Positions 35,731-44,017 of a stretch of 64,000 nucleotides of DNA are shown here, in pieces (position 1 is the first letter of the stretch; every line of letters begins with the position of its first letter). The DNA is taken from the NCBI RefSeq assembly GCF_003344925.1, contig NZ_CP031188.1, forward strand, positions 2,906,357 to 2,970,356, in the 5' to 3' direction. Source of the stretch: Flavobacterium arcticum (GTDB lineage Bacteria; Bacteroidota; Bacteroidia; Flavobacteriales; Flavobacteriaceae). The notes under the pieces were generated by a model that had not been told where the DNA came from, searched no databases, and saw nothing but the letters and a program-made list of their open reading frames with translations. Made by a program: the position numbers and the translations under genes.

Positions 35731-36714
35731 TTACCCCTTTTTATGTGGACCTAAAAATCTATCTCCATTAAAATGTATCATATGGCTGGGATTATCAGCA
35801 ATCCATACTTCTGTCTCCCAAGCAATGTCAGCTGCATATTTCCTAAAAGTATTTTGATTCGGAAAAGCAGTTACATATACCAATCCTGCTTTACATTCTT
35901 TAAATGCTACTTCTAATTCTACCCAACGTTTTGGAGAAATCGGTCCATGACTAGTAACTGCTTCAATTAAAAATAGCCAATTATTTTTTTCATCATAAAC
36001 AATAACATCAGGTAATTTATCATGGGACATAGGAGAAACATTTAACGATTTTAAATACTCAGTTTCTAATAGCATATACTTCCCTTTTTCTTCTCTACTA
36101 CTAGCTGTGTCACCTATATATAATATATGACCATCTGACCCAATAAATCGTGAACAAAATTCATAAATAATATCAGCATGAAGTTTGTTATGCTCACCTG
36201 GAGATAATTCGAATACACGACCATCTGGTGTTTTGATAGGGATCATATGTATCTCTCTAGTACGTTTATACTGCTCTGTTAATTCAGTAACTGAATTTTT
36301 ATATTCGAGTATTTTTTTTTCCCAATTCCCTTTAGGATATTCGACTAAAATATTTATAACTTCTTTATTTAGAGAATAATTATTGTCTTTACTATTTGTA
36401 GCACGAGCTGGATTATCCCTATTCCTATCAATTATTCTAGCTTGCTCAAACTGATGTAAAGTTTGACGCCTTATTGTTTCTCTACTGTTTGGTTTATAAT
36501 CCATCCCATATTCATTTCGAATGAATTCCATAATCGTAACAGTGGGTAATAAAGGAGATTTTGCTTCAGCCCAATTATCATTTGGTTTGATATCTGCTAA
36601 TGCTAAGAACACCCATGCTGAACGATTATTACATTGAGCTTTTGGAAGTCCTAATTTTTCTAATAATTCTTTCGCAAGGGTTAGTTTTACAGTTTGTTCT
36701 TCAGTGAATTGCAT
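35731..36714 (-). CDS. Type II restriction endonuclease, BsuBI/PstI family
   Basis: A 327-residue protein resembling R.BsuBI and R.PstI, which cut CTGCAG. A winged-helix-like N-terminal domain (about 1-120, [15 protein letters not shown]) precedes the nuclease domain. The catalytic region is [20 protein letters not shown], with Asp236 and Glu251 in a PD-(D/E)XK-like arrangement, followed by [14 protein letters not shown]. The recognition sequence is inferred from the family. It starts 16 bp after the methyltransferase stop on the same strand, so the modification gene is transcribed first. No controller (C) protein gene is seen. Both genes look AT-richer than their neighbours and are inside the tRNA-flanked island. 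Confidence 0.9.
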   Translation of the reverse strand: MQFTEEQTVKLTLAKELLEKLGLPKAQCNNRSAWVFLALADIKPNDNWAEAKSPLLPTVTIMEFIRNEYGMDYKPNSRETIRRQTLHQFEQARIIDRNRDNPARATNSKDNNYSLNKEVINILVEYPKGNWEKKILEYKNSVTELTEQYKRTREIHMIPIKTPDGRVFELSPGEHNKLHADIIYEFCSRFIGSDGHILYIGDTASSREEKGKYMLLETEYLKSLNVSPMSHDKLPDVIVYDEKNNWLFLIEAVTSHGPISPKRWVELEVAFKECKAGLVYVTAFPNQNTFRKYAADIAWETEVWIADNPSHMIHFNGDRFLGPHKKG

Positions 36715-36730
36715 AATTTATTGTTGGTGT

Positions 36731-38260
36731 TTAAAAATTAATTGCAAGTATAGAGTTTACAATTTCATCTAATTCTTTTTGGTTGTCAATTTGTGATTTT
36801 TCAATTTGACCACCTATTTGTTGGATTTGTTTCCTAGAAGGAAACATCATAACCCTAACTTCAGTGGCGTTAACTTGTGTATTCCCTGATATACACCTAA
36901 AATACTTATCCATAAAAGTTGAATTGAAAAGAGCTGATACCCCAAAGGCTTCTGTTTGAGAAAGAGTTTCTCCTATCAATCCAATATAATTAGTTTTATT
37001 TCCAAACCCAATATATTTATAATTCTTATCTGTTTGCAAATGAATACTTGCAACTAATCTTCGTTTTTCATCTTTAGATGAAAAACGCTTTAATATAACA
37101 TAGTTTGAATTAATGATAGTATGTTTTTCGTGATTTTTATTAAGAATAAAAGAAACATCTTTTTTATGATTACCATCCCAAGAGATTTTCATTGGGGTTA
37201 TATTATGAGGTCGGTATAAGGGAACTGAATTTGCCTCTACCTTGGGACTTATAATAAAATCCTTAGTTCTATGTTCAACAACTTTACCTGTCGATATGAA
37301 ATAGCCTGCTTTAGAGAAAGTGTTTGGCAGACTTTCTGCTATTTTTAGAATAGCTGCTTCTTGATCATTTTCTGGTATTCGAATTAGTTTTAAATTATTT
37401 GCTGTATAAATAATGGTACTCGACGAGTATTGTCTTTCTTCTGCAGATTCAATTTTTAAATCACAATCACTAGAACGTATTGTAATTTTATTAGATTGAT
37501 TTCTTTTAACGAAAGAACAAATAATATTTTCTTGTAAAACTTTATTCTCATCATTTTGAAAAATTTTATTCCTATGTCTAAATATATGAATTAAGCTTAA
37601 AGAAACTTTAGATAATAGAAAACCTCTAAGACCTTTAAAATATAATCCATTTGTAAAACTTCTTGGCGTAATAGTAATCAATTGTCCATTTACATTCATA
37701 CAATTTACAACCACAGCCATAAATGAAGCATAGATGTTTGGGTCACCATCATATAAATCAGCTACAGCACGTGCATATGGGGAAGTTTTCAAATTGTATT
37801 TAAAATAAGGAGGATTAATCACAGAAATGTCAAAAGGTTCAATGTCTTTATTTTTATCAGGTCTCGAAAGAATGAAATCTTCAGAAATAATTTCATACGA
37901 AAATTTTTTTCCGTTTTCTCTAAATTCGTTATAAATGCTATCCATTGATATTTTTATTTTGTCAAAAATATCTTTGTCAATTTCATATAAAACAGCATGA
38001 ACACTCTCACACCCTTTTTCTAGACAATATAGAGAAGCAGAGGCTGTTAATATACCTAAACCAGCCCCCGCATCTAATATTCTGATACATTTTTTATTAG
38101 GTATATTCACAAGAGATGCCATATATTTCGCGATAACCGATCCAGTAAAATATTGTCCAGTTGCTTTTCTTTCCTTTACCGATTTTGAGTACGAATAATC
38201 CTTTTGTAAAGATAAGATATTATTAATAGGAGATTCTTTTTCAATTTGTACTAAACCCAT
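36731..38260 (-). CDS. Type II DNA N6-adenine methyltransferase, BsuBI/PstI type
   Basis: A 509-residue gamma-class adenine methyltransferase. Motif X (KATGQYFTG, 32-40) precedes motif I (LDAGAGLG, 62-69), and motif IV is NPPY at 149-152. The long C-terminal half holds the target-recognition domain. Relatives methylate the adenine of CTGCAG and so protect the host from the partner endonuclease. At least six CTGCAG sites occur in this window, one at 37441 inside this gene, so active methylation would be needed if the nuclease works. The ATG at 38260 is supported by the early motif X spacing. Confidence 0.92.
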   Translation of the reverse strand: MGLVQIEKESPINNILSLQKDYSYSKSVKERKATGQYFTGSVIAKYMASLVNIPNKKCIRILDAGAGLGILTASASLYCLEKGCESVHAVLYEIDKDIFDKIKISMDSIYNEFRENGKKFSYEIISEDFILSRPDKNKDIEPFDISVINPPYFKYNLKTSPYARAVADLYDGDPNIYASFMAVVVNCMNVNGQLITITPRSFTNGLYFKGLRGFLLSKVSLSLIHIFRHRNKIFQNDENKVLQENIICSFVKRNQSNKITIRSSDCDLKIESAEERQYSSSTIIYTANNLKLIRIPENDQEAAILKIAESLPNTFSKAGYFISTGKVVEHRTKDFIISPKVEANSVPLYRPHNITPMKISWDGNHKKDVSFILNKNHEKHTIINSNYVILKRFSSKDEKRRLVASIHLQTDKNYKYIGFGNKTNYIGLIGETLSQTEAFGVSALFNSTFMDKYFRCISGNTQVNATEVRVMMFPSRKQIQQIGGQIEKSQIDNQKELDEIVNSILAINF

Positions 38261-38414
38261 AATCCCTTTTTTTTGGTAAAAATAAGTAACGTTTTAAAAA
38301 AATGATAATATATTCTAGAGTAAGAAATAAATGTAGTCTTAAAAAATCACTTAGAAGTATTATTATTATTATGATCTTTTAAGGTCAAAAAATTACTTTT
38401 TTTAGTATCAATTA

Positions 38415-38451
38415 TGTTCAAAAATATGTTCAAATTATAATAGATTGAACA
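38415..38451. repeat. Right-end TGTTCA repeats, two direct (12-bp spacing) plus one inverted
   Basis: TGTTCA occurs at 38415-38420 and 38427-38432, again 12 bp apart, and its reverse complement TGAACA at 38446-38451. The direct pair mirrors the left-end pair at 35629. They lie between the methyltransferase gene and the tRNA. Confidence 0.6.
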
Positions 38452-38466
38452 TATTTATTATAAAAA

Positions 38467-38496
38467 AAACGGTTTTAAATTGCTTTAAAACCGTTT
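38467..38496 (-). terminator. Present tRNA-Met terminator, carried by the island
   Basis: Thirteen-bp perfect arms (38467-38479, 38484-38496) around TTGC, with a T run on the minus strand. It lies 20 bp beyond the tRNA 3' end. Confidence 0.85.
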
Positions 38497-38514
38497 GTAT
38501 CAATAACTTACTTT

Positions 38515-38559
38515 TGTAGCGAAGACGGGAGTTGAACCCGTGACCTCAGGGTTATGAAT
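38515..38559 (-). repeat. Attachment-site copy inside the intact tRNA-Met (right end of island)
   Basis: Exact 45-bp match to 35501-35545, covering the anticodon loop to the tRNA 3' end and two further bases. Confidence 0.88.
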
Positions 38560-38590
38560 CCTGCGCTCTAACCAACTGAGCTACCTCGCC
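38517..38590 (-). tRNA. tRNA-Met (CAT), elongator type likely
   Basis: A 74-base cloverleaf on the minus strand. The acceptor stem GGCGAGG pairs with CTTCGCT (two G-T pairs). D-arm GCTC/GAGC, anticodon loop TTCATAA, and T-arm ACGGG/CCCGT with TTCAACT loop follow. The discriminator is A and CCA is not encoded. The anticodon stem has one A-C mismatch at its loop end. It lacks initiator-tRNA features such as an unpaired position 1, so elongator Met is the best call; the lysidine-modified Ile tRNA with the same anticodon is the alternative. It is the target of the restriction-modification island. Confidence 0.9.
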
Positions 38591-38628
38591 TTTTTTTGTC
38601 TAACATTGTTATTACTCCAATGCGGGTG

Positions 38629-38658
38629 CAAATATATAATTTTATTTATACCCTGCAA
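38629..38658 (-). promoter_or_regulatory. tRNA-Met promoter
   Basis: On the minus strand, TTG (38656-38658) is 19 bp from TATATTTG (38629-38636). This is a full flavobacterial promoter placed about 40 bp before the tRNA 5' end. Confidence 0.75.
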
Positions 38659-38744
38659 ACATATTTTTTTGAAAAAATTATTTTAACTAAATGTTTTTTT
38701 TTAACTGTTTATTATTCTATATTTCGCGAAAATTTGATAGACCG

Positions 38745-39137
38745 ATGGACGAAAAAATAAAATATGAACTCGAAATCCCGATAACCTCATCGCCACAGCT
38801 TTTATACCAATACATATCAACACCATCAGGGTTATCAGAATGGTTTGCTGATAATGTTAACTCTAGAGGAGAATTTTTCACCTTTATATGGGATGACTCT
38901 GAAGAAAAAGCTAGAATGTCTTCTAAAAAAACTGGAGAAAAAATTAAGTTTAGATGGGTAGATGACGATAATAAAGATACTGAGTATTATTTTGAGTTAA
39001 GAATATTAGTCGATGAAATTACAAAAGATGTATCGATAATGGTTGTAGACTTTGCTTATGAAGATGATTTGGAAGAAGCTAAGCAATTATGGGAAAATCA
39101 AATATCTGACCTTAAACATGTTTTAGGTTCTGTTTAG
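38745..39137 (+). CDS. START-like domain protein
   Basis: The start is the ATG at 38745, giving 130 residues that begin DEKIKYELEIPI; the longer frame adds a Phe-rich stretch of 18 residues encoded in the tRNA promoter side. The pattern (SSPQLLYQYISTPSGLSEWFADNV, then FTFIWD) is that of the SRPBCC/AHSA1 helix-grip fold. Such proteins bind hydrophobic ligands. The acidic C-terminal helix (LEEAKQLWENQISDLKHVL) closes the cavity. The ligand is unknown. A hairpin terminator follows. Confidence 0.85.
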   Translation: MDEKIKYELEIPITSSPQLLYQYISTPSGLSEWFADNVNSRGEFFTFIWDDSEEKARMSSKKTGEKIKFRWVDDDNKDTEYYFELRILVDEITKDVSIMVVDFAYEDDLEEAKQLWENQISDLKHVLGSV

Positions 39138-39157
39138 GATATCAGTACGATTACAGT

Positions 39158-39165
39158 TATATTTG
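39158..39165 (+). promoter_or_regulatory. Candidate -7 element for the aminotransferase gene
   Basis: TATATTTG, 25 bp before the ATG at 39191. Its last base is the first base of the upstream gene's terminator hairpin. Transcripts from it would begin inside the hairpin and so would not form it. Confidence 0.5.
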
Positions 39166-39190
39166 CCCTATTAAAAAATAGGGCTTTTTT
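39165..39190 (+). terminator. Terminator of the START-like gene
   Basis: GCCCTATT/AATAGGGC arms with a four-A loop, then six T that run straight into the ATG of the next gene. Confidence 0.8.
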
Positions 39191-40036
39191 ATGATAAGTT
39201 ATAACGGCAACTTAGTAGCACAATCAGACATCACTATACATCAAAATAGAGCATTTTTATATGGAGATGCTATTTTTGAAACCTTAAAAGTACTTGATGG
39301 AAAAGTATTATTTATAGAAGACCATTATTTTAGACTAATGGCATCTATGCGTATAGTCAGAATGGAAATACCTATGTACTTTACTATGGAGTATATGGAG
39401 CAAAAGGTAGTAGAGTTAGTTAATAGTTTAAATCTAAATGCCTCTGCTCGTGCACGACTTACATTTTTTAGAAAACCCGGAGGATATTACTTACCTACAG
39501 ATAACAATACCGAGTTTATTATAACAGCCGATACATTAGACACCCCTATATATCATTTTTCAGATACAGTATATGAAGTAGATCTTTTTAAAGACTTTTA
39601 TGTAACCAAACAATTACTATCTTCTTTAAAAACGGTTAATAAAATGGTGCAAATTACAGGAAGTATTTTTGCTAACGAAAATGGATTAAATAACTGCCTG
39701 CTTTTAAATGACGATAAAAACGTAGTAGAAGCACTACAAGGCAACTTGTTTATGTTAATGGACAATAAACTAATAACACCACCAGTAGTAGATGGCTGTC
39801 TTAATGGTATTATGAGAAAACAAGTTTTAGCAATAGCCAAAAAGCACGAAGGAATTATAGTTGAAGAAGCATCTATATCACCTTTTGATCTTCAAAAAGC
39901 CGATGAATTATTTATTACTAACGTAATTGTAGGCATACAACCCATTACTAAATATAGAAAAAAAGAATACAATAATCATTTAGCTTTAGGTATTCTTAAA
40001 AAACTAAATGCTCAAATAAGATTAGGATTAGTTTAA
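39191..40036 (+). CDS. Class IV PLP-dependent aminotransferase (PabC/IlvE/D-amino-acid type)
   Basis: A 281-residue fold-type IV enzyme. It has RAFLYGDAIFETLKVLDGK near the start, HYFRLMASM, the segment LKTVNKMVQITGS with the likely PLP-binding lysine, and VVEALQGNLFML, then VVDGCLNGIMR. This family covers 4-amino-4-deoxychorismate lyase, branched-chain aminotransferase and D-alanine transaminase. The length and the short N-terminus favour PabC-like lyases, but no folate gene is adjacent. The ATG directly follows the T run of a terminator. The 3' end overlaps the convergent YqgE gene by 9 bp. Confidence 0.85.
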   Translation: MISYNGNLVAQSDITIHQNRAFLYGDAIFETLKVLDGKVLFIEDHYFRLMASMRIVRMEIPMYFTMEYMEQKVVELVNSLNLNASARARLTFFRKPGGYYLPTDNNTEFIITADTLDTPIYHFSDTVYEVDLFKDFYVTKQLLSSLKTVNKMVQITGSIFANENGLNNCLLLNDDKNVVEALQGNLFMLMDNKLITPPVVDGCLNGIMRKQVLAIAKKHEGIIVEEASISPFDLQKADELFITNVIVGIQPITKYRKKEYNNHLALGILKKLNAQIRLGLV

Positions 40037-40588
40037 GGTAGGATTTTCAGGCGCATTAGACCATATTAAATACTCACCGCCTAGCTCCATTATTTTTTCT
40101 TTCCAAAAAGAAGCACTCGATTTTCCTATAATTTTATTTTGGTAACTATTTTCAGCTACTATCCATGAATCATCTTCAAGCTCATCCTCCAGTTGATGTG
40201 CCTCCCAGCCTGTATAACCTAAAAAGAAGCGAATATTGTTCTTTTTTATCTTTCCTTTATTAATTAGCTCTTTAGTAGACTCAAAATCTCCCCCCCAATA
40301 AATACCATTAGATATTTCAATACTATTAGGTATAAGCTCTGGTATGTTATGTATAAAATACAGATTGTCTTGTTCTACAGGACCTCCATTATAAATTTTA
40401 AACTCCCCGCTTACTTCAGGAATAAGATCTTGTATAGTAAAACCTAAGGGTTTATTCAAAATAAATCCTACAGCGCCCTCCGTATTATGATCGGCTAACA
40501 ATACCACAGACCTGTTAAATGACAGATCTCCTATGGTCGAAGGCTCTGCAATAAGCAAGTGCCCTTTTTTTGGTTTTAGTGAAATCAT
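40028..40588 (-). CDS. YqgE/AlgH family protein
   Basis: A 186-residue protein with the family marks LKPKKGHLLIAEP, FNRSVVLLADHNTEGAVGFILNKP, NGGPVEQDNLYFIH and FFLGYTGWEAHQLEDEL. YqgE proteins are cytoplasmic and widely conserved, with no agreed function; in Pseudomonas AlgH influences alginate-related regulation. It is monocistronic here. Confidence 0.93.
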   Translation of the reverse strand: MISLKPKKGHLLIAEPSTIGDLSFNRSVVLLADHNTEGAVGFILNKPLGFTIQDLIPEVSGEFKIYNGGPVEQDNLYFIHNIPELIPNSIEISNGIYWGGDFESTKELINKGKIKKNNIRFFLGYTGWEAHQLEDELEDDSWIVAENSYQNKIIGKSSASFWKEKIMELGGEYLIWSNAPENPTLN

Positions 40589-40655
40589 AGTCGCTCAATT
40601 TGAATTAAATTTAGTTAAAAAAAATAGACATCCAAAATAAATTTATAAAGTTTTA

Positions 40656-40686
40656 TAAAAAAAGCCTCTCGATAAGAGAGGCTTTA
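40656..40686 (-). terminator. HU gene terminator
   Basis: AAGCCTCTC/GAGAGGCTT-type arms with a short loop, followed on the minus strand by a T run, 22 bp after the HU stop. Confidence 0.8.
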
Positions 40687-40708
40687 TATACTTTGCTAAT
40701 TGATATGA

Positions 40709-40984
40709 TTATTTATTAACAGCACCATCAAGCTCAGCACCTGGCTTAAACTTAACAACATTTTTAGCAGCAATCTGAATAGTAGCACCTGTTTGTGGAT
40801 TCCTTCCTTCTCTAGCTGCTCTGTTAGTTACAGACCAAGAACCGAAACCTACTAGAGATACTCTTTTACCTTGGTTTAACGCATCGCCTACATTACCTAT
40901 GAATGACTCTAATGCTTTCTTTGCTGCACCTTTTGATATTCCTGCGTCTGCAGCCATCGCGTCGATTAATTCTGATTTGTTCAT
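40709..40984 (-). CDS. HU-family DNA-binding protein
   Basis: A 91-residue nucleoid protein. It shows KSELIDAMAADAGISKGAAKKALESF, VSLVGFGSWSV and the DNA-bending arm with REGRNPQTGATIQI. HU dimers wrap and bend DNA without sequence preference. It has a strong promoter and its own terminator, in line with high expression. A second CTGCAG site lies within it, at 40948. Confidence 0.95.
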   Translation of the reverse strand: MNKSELIDAMAADAGISKGAAKKALESFIGNVGDALNQGKRVSLVGFGSWSVTNRAAREGRNPQTGATIQIAAKNVVKFKPGAELDGAVNK

Positions 40985-41040
40985 AATAATTGTTATTAAT
41001 TGTTTGGTTTAAAAATAATGCTTTTATATATCCTGTCCTA

Positions 41041-41070
41041 CAAATTTAGCAGGAAATCTATATCATGCAA
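41041..41070 (-). promoter_or_regulatory. HU promoter
   Basis: TTG (41068-41070) and TAAATTTG (41041-41048) on the minus strand are separated by exactly 19 bp. The leader would be about 50 bases. Confidence 0.78.
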
Positions 41071-41172
41071 GTGTTTTATATCTATTTCAATTTAATTGTT
41101 AATAACTTTTATTAAAATGTTAACAAACAGTCTTGGAAATTATAATTTTTCGTTAACACTTGTGTTTACTGA

Positions 41173-42120
41173 CTATTTTGCTATAGCATCTTTAGTAAAC
41201 TTCATACCGTTTAGCAAATTACCTGCTGTCATTTTTTTCTTACCTGGAAATTGCAAATCAAGCAATACAATATATCCATCAGCAACACTTACCTTAATTT
41301 CTTTTTTATCAATTATAAGTTTACCTACTTCAATATCATGATTTTCTTTTATGAATAGAGCATTATATATCTTTACATTCCATTCTTGTTCATTATCATT
41401 AATAAAAGTCCATGCTGCAGGATACGGACTTAGTCCTCTTATAAGATTATAAATAGCTTGCCCTGGCTTAGCCCAGTCTATTTTACAATTTTCTTTATTT
41501 AATTTATAAGCCGTTTTTATATCTGCATCTGTAGGTTGTATAGTCGTTTCTGTTTGTCCGTTCGCAATAAGAGTAAGTGTTTTTAGAACCGCATCAACAC
41601 CTAGCAGCATAAGTCTATCATGTAGTTCTCCTGCCACCTCAGTAGGAACTATAGCCGTTTCTTCTTTTAATATAATAGCACCTGTATCAATCTTATCATC
41701 TATAAAAAAAGTGGTTACTCCTGTTGTTTTTTCACCATTAATAATAGCCCAGTTAATAGGAGCAGCCCCTCTATATTGAGGCAATAATGATGCATGTAGG
41801 TTAAATGTACCTAACTTTGGCATTTTCCATACTTGAGCTGGTAACATACGAAAAGCCACTACTACCTGTAAGTTTGCTTTTAAACTTTCAAGCTCTTTTA
41901 AAAAATTTTCATCTTTTAAATTTGTAGGTTGTAAAAGCTTTAAGTTCTTTTCGAGAGCATACTCTTTAACAGCAGAGTGTTTTACTTTTTGCCCTCTACC
42001 AGCAGGACGATCAGGGGCTGTTATAACCCCAACAATATCATAGTTATTTTGATATATAGCATCTAAAATTCCTACCGCAAATTCGGGAGTCCCCATAAAA
42101 ACAATTCGTAAACGTTCCAT
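41173..42120 (-). CDS. fmt: Methionyl-tRNA formyltransferase
   Basis: Fmt formylates initiator Met-tRNA with 10-formyltetrahydrofolate. The 315-residue protein has FMGTPEFAVGIL, the catalytic NLHASLLPQYRGAAPINWAI and TFFIDDKIDTGAII, and a C-terminal tRNA-binding domain (residues about 205-315) with GLSPYPAAWTFI. Its ATG overlaps the recQ stop by one base (TAATG), so translation is coupled to RecQ. Confidence 0.96.
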   Translation of the reverse strand: MERLRIVFMGTPEFAVGILDAIYQNNYDIVGVITAPDRPAGRGQKVKHSAVKEYALEKNLKLLQPTNLKDENFLKELESLKANLQVVVAFRMLPAQVWKMPKLGTFNLHASLLPQYRGAAPINWAIINGEKTTGVTTFFIDDKIDTGAIILKEETAIVPTEVAGELHDRLMLLGVDAVLKTLTLIANGQTETTIQPTDADIKTAYKLNKENCKIDWAKPGQAIYNLIRGLSPYPAAWTFINDNEQEWNVKIYNALFIKENHDIEVGKLIIDKKEIKVSVADGYIVLLDLQFPGKKKMTAGNLLNGMKFTKDAIAK

Positions 42121-44012
42121 TACTTTATAATGTATTGGTTATTTGTATTTAATTTAATCTTTTCATTTTCTAGCAAAAGTTGTAAAACATATATAGTTTC
42201 CTGTGATGAAAGTTCAAGTTTTTGCTCTATCTCACGCGAATTGCAAGAACCTTTTTCTAACAGTTGTAATACTGATTGTGCTAGATCAATAATATTTCTC
42301 GACTTTTTATTTTTAGTTATACAATAAGAACAAATACCACAATCTTTACTTTTTTCCTCGTCAAAATAATCGAGTAGTAAACGACTCTTACACCTATTAG
42401 TATTTGTTGCATAATGCACTATTGTCTCAAATTGCTGTAATTTTATTTTGTTTTGTTGTTCTAAAAAAACCGCAACACGATTAATAGTCAAATCATCTTC
42501 TCTAATCTCATTAAAAGTAAGACTACTATCAGCTCCTTTACTAGTATAGCTAATAATTCCTTTTTGTTGTAAACGCTGCATTAAGGCTAAAAGTTCCTGT
42601 TCACTAGTTTTTGCCTTCCTTGTTATAAGATTAGTATTAATAGCTGTTTCCATATCAAATATACCTGCATAATTTCTTAAAATAGCAAGAACCATCTCCT
42701 CATCTGCAGGATTAAGGCTTGTATAACGCAATACTTCTTTACTTGACACCAGAAACTGAAGTGTAATACTTTCTGAAAATTGTTTAGATAATGTAATGAT
42801 ACTTTGCCTATCTAAAAACTGAAGCGCATTATATGTTTTTACAACAGAAAATTTATATTGCCAGCAAAAGGCATTAAGGTTAAAAGGGAAAGTTTGCCCT
42901 ATACCTTCACCATAGGCTATTTGTAAATAACTATTTAATCGAGAATATACATTTTTTAAAAACTTTCTATCTGGCAAGACTTCTATAAACTGATTTTGAG
43001 TAACTACAATATCCGACTTATTTATAAGCAATATAGCAAATGATTTTTCGCCGTTTCGCCCTACTCTACCTGCTTCCTGATAATAGTTTTCTGGATTTTC
43101 TGGAAGTTGTATATGAATAACTGTTTTCACATTAACCTTATCTATCCCCATACCAAAAGCATTAGTAGCTACTATTACTTGCACTTTTTCTTGCATCCAA
43201 GCCTTCATATTGGCTTCTTTTTCTTTTTCTCTAAGCCCGCCATGATAATAAGTCGCTTTATACCCTAACGATTGGAGTTGTTGCGAAACATCGTGACACG
43301 ACTTTCTATTACGAACATATATAATAGAGGGTTCAGGATTTTTAGTGAGTATTTGTTGTAAACGATGTAGTTTGTCTTCGGTTTCAAAAACCATGTAGGC
43401 TATATTCTCTCTAAAGAATGATTTTTTATATACAATAGGGGTTTCTAATCCTAAATTTGTTACAATATCATCTTGCACTCTTTTTGTAGCCGATGCTGTT
43501 AGGGCTAGAAAAGGAACATAGGGCAAATGTTTTTTTAATTCAGATATTTTTAAATACGCTGGTCTAAAATCATGCCCCCATTGCGACACACAATGCGCTT
43601 CATCTATAGCAACAAGATTTATATGCAATTCTTTTATACGTTCTATGATCCAATCGGCTTGTAACCTCTCAGGCGAAACATACAGAAATTTATAATCTCC
43701 AAATTTACAATTATCTAATTGATCGCTTATAGCATCGGGAGACAAGCCTCCTGTTAACGCAATAGCTTTAATACCACGTTGAGACAAATTAGCAACCTGA
43801 TCTTTCATTAAAGCTATAAGAGGAGATACCACTAAACAAATCCCCGGTTTTATTAATGCAGGTATTTGAAAGCATATAGATTTTCCTCCACCTGTAGGCA
43901 TTAAAGCAAAAGTATCTTTTCCTTCGAGTACCGATTGGATTATTTCTCCCTGCGGATCGCGAAAGTTATCATGCTGCCAGTACTTTTTTAGAATCTCAAG
44001 AGGTTGTTGCAT
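42120..44012 (-). CDS. recQ: ATP-dependent DNA helicase RecQ
   Basis: A 630-residue 3'-5' helicase of recombination and repair. It has Walker A MPTGGGKS, the DEAH box AIDEAHCVSQWGHDFRP, the C-terminal helicase motif GMGIDKVNV and QEAGRVGRNG. A zinc-binding segment with CKSR and CGICSYC follows. The usual HRDC domain is not apparent; the tail is instead a short winged-helix-like part, so this is the short RecQ form. It lies between an ATPase gene (5 bp upstream) and fmt (1-bp overlap). Confidence 0.95.
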   Translation of the reverse strand: MQQPLEILKKYWQHDNFRDPQGEIIQSVLEGKDTFALMPTGGGKSICFQIPALIKPGICLVVSPLIALMKDQVANLSQRGIKAIALTGGLSPDAISDQLDNCKFGDYKFLYVSPERLQADWIIERIKELHINLVAIDEAHCVSQWGHDFRPAYLKISELKKHLPYVPFLALTASATKRVQDDIVTNLGLETPIVYKKSFFRENIAYMVFETEDKLHRLQQILTKNPEPSIIYVRNRKSCHDVSQQLQSLGYKATYYHGGLREKEKEANMKAWMQEKVQVIVATNAFGMGIDKVNVKTVIHIQLPENPENYYQEAGRVGRNGEKSFAILLINKSDIVVTQNQFIEVLPDRKFLKNVYSRLNSYLQIAYGEGIGQTFPFNLNAFCWQYKFSVVKTYNALQFLDRQSIITLSKQFSESITLQFLVSSKEVLRYTSLNPADEEMVLAILRNYAGIFDMETAINTNLITRKAKTSEQELLALMQRLQQKGIISYTSKGADSSLTFNEIREDDLTINRVAVFLEQQNKIKLQQFETIVHYATNTNRCKSRLLLDYFDEEKSKDCGICSYCITKNKKSRNIIDLAQSVLQLLEKGSCNSREIEQKLELSSQETIYVLQLLLENEKIKLNTNNQYIIK

Positions 44013-44017
44013 ATAAA

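Larger units (their letters stand above)
35501..38559. mobile_element. tRNA-Met-integrated restriction-modification island
   Basis: The segment is bounded by 45-bp direct repeats of the tRNA-Met 3' half, giving a net insertion of 3,014 bp. It contains only a methyltransferase gene, a restriction endonuclease gene, a new hairpin next to the tRNA and TGTTCA repeats at both ends. No integrase, excisionase or replication gene is present. It may be a remnant of a larger element or a cassette moved by an integrase supplied in trans. Confidence 0.8.

Noticed and set aside
35661..35745. Short open frame on the minus strand after the endonuclease gene, ending in MNGYLEIDLK, as a possible remnant of an integrase or of a longer endonuclease
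   Set aside because: Only about 29 codons between stops, no recognisable motif, and the endonuclease ends at a normal length; chance openness cannot be excluded.
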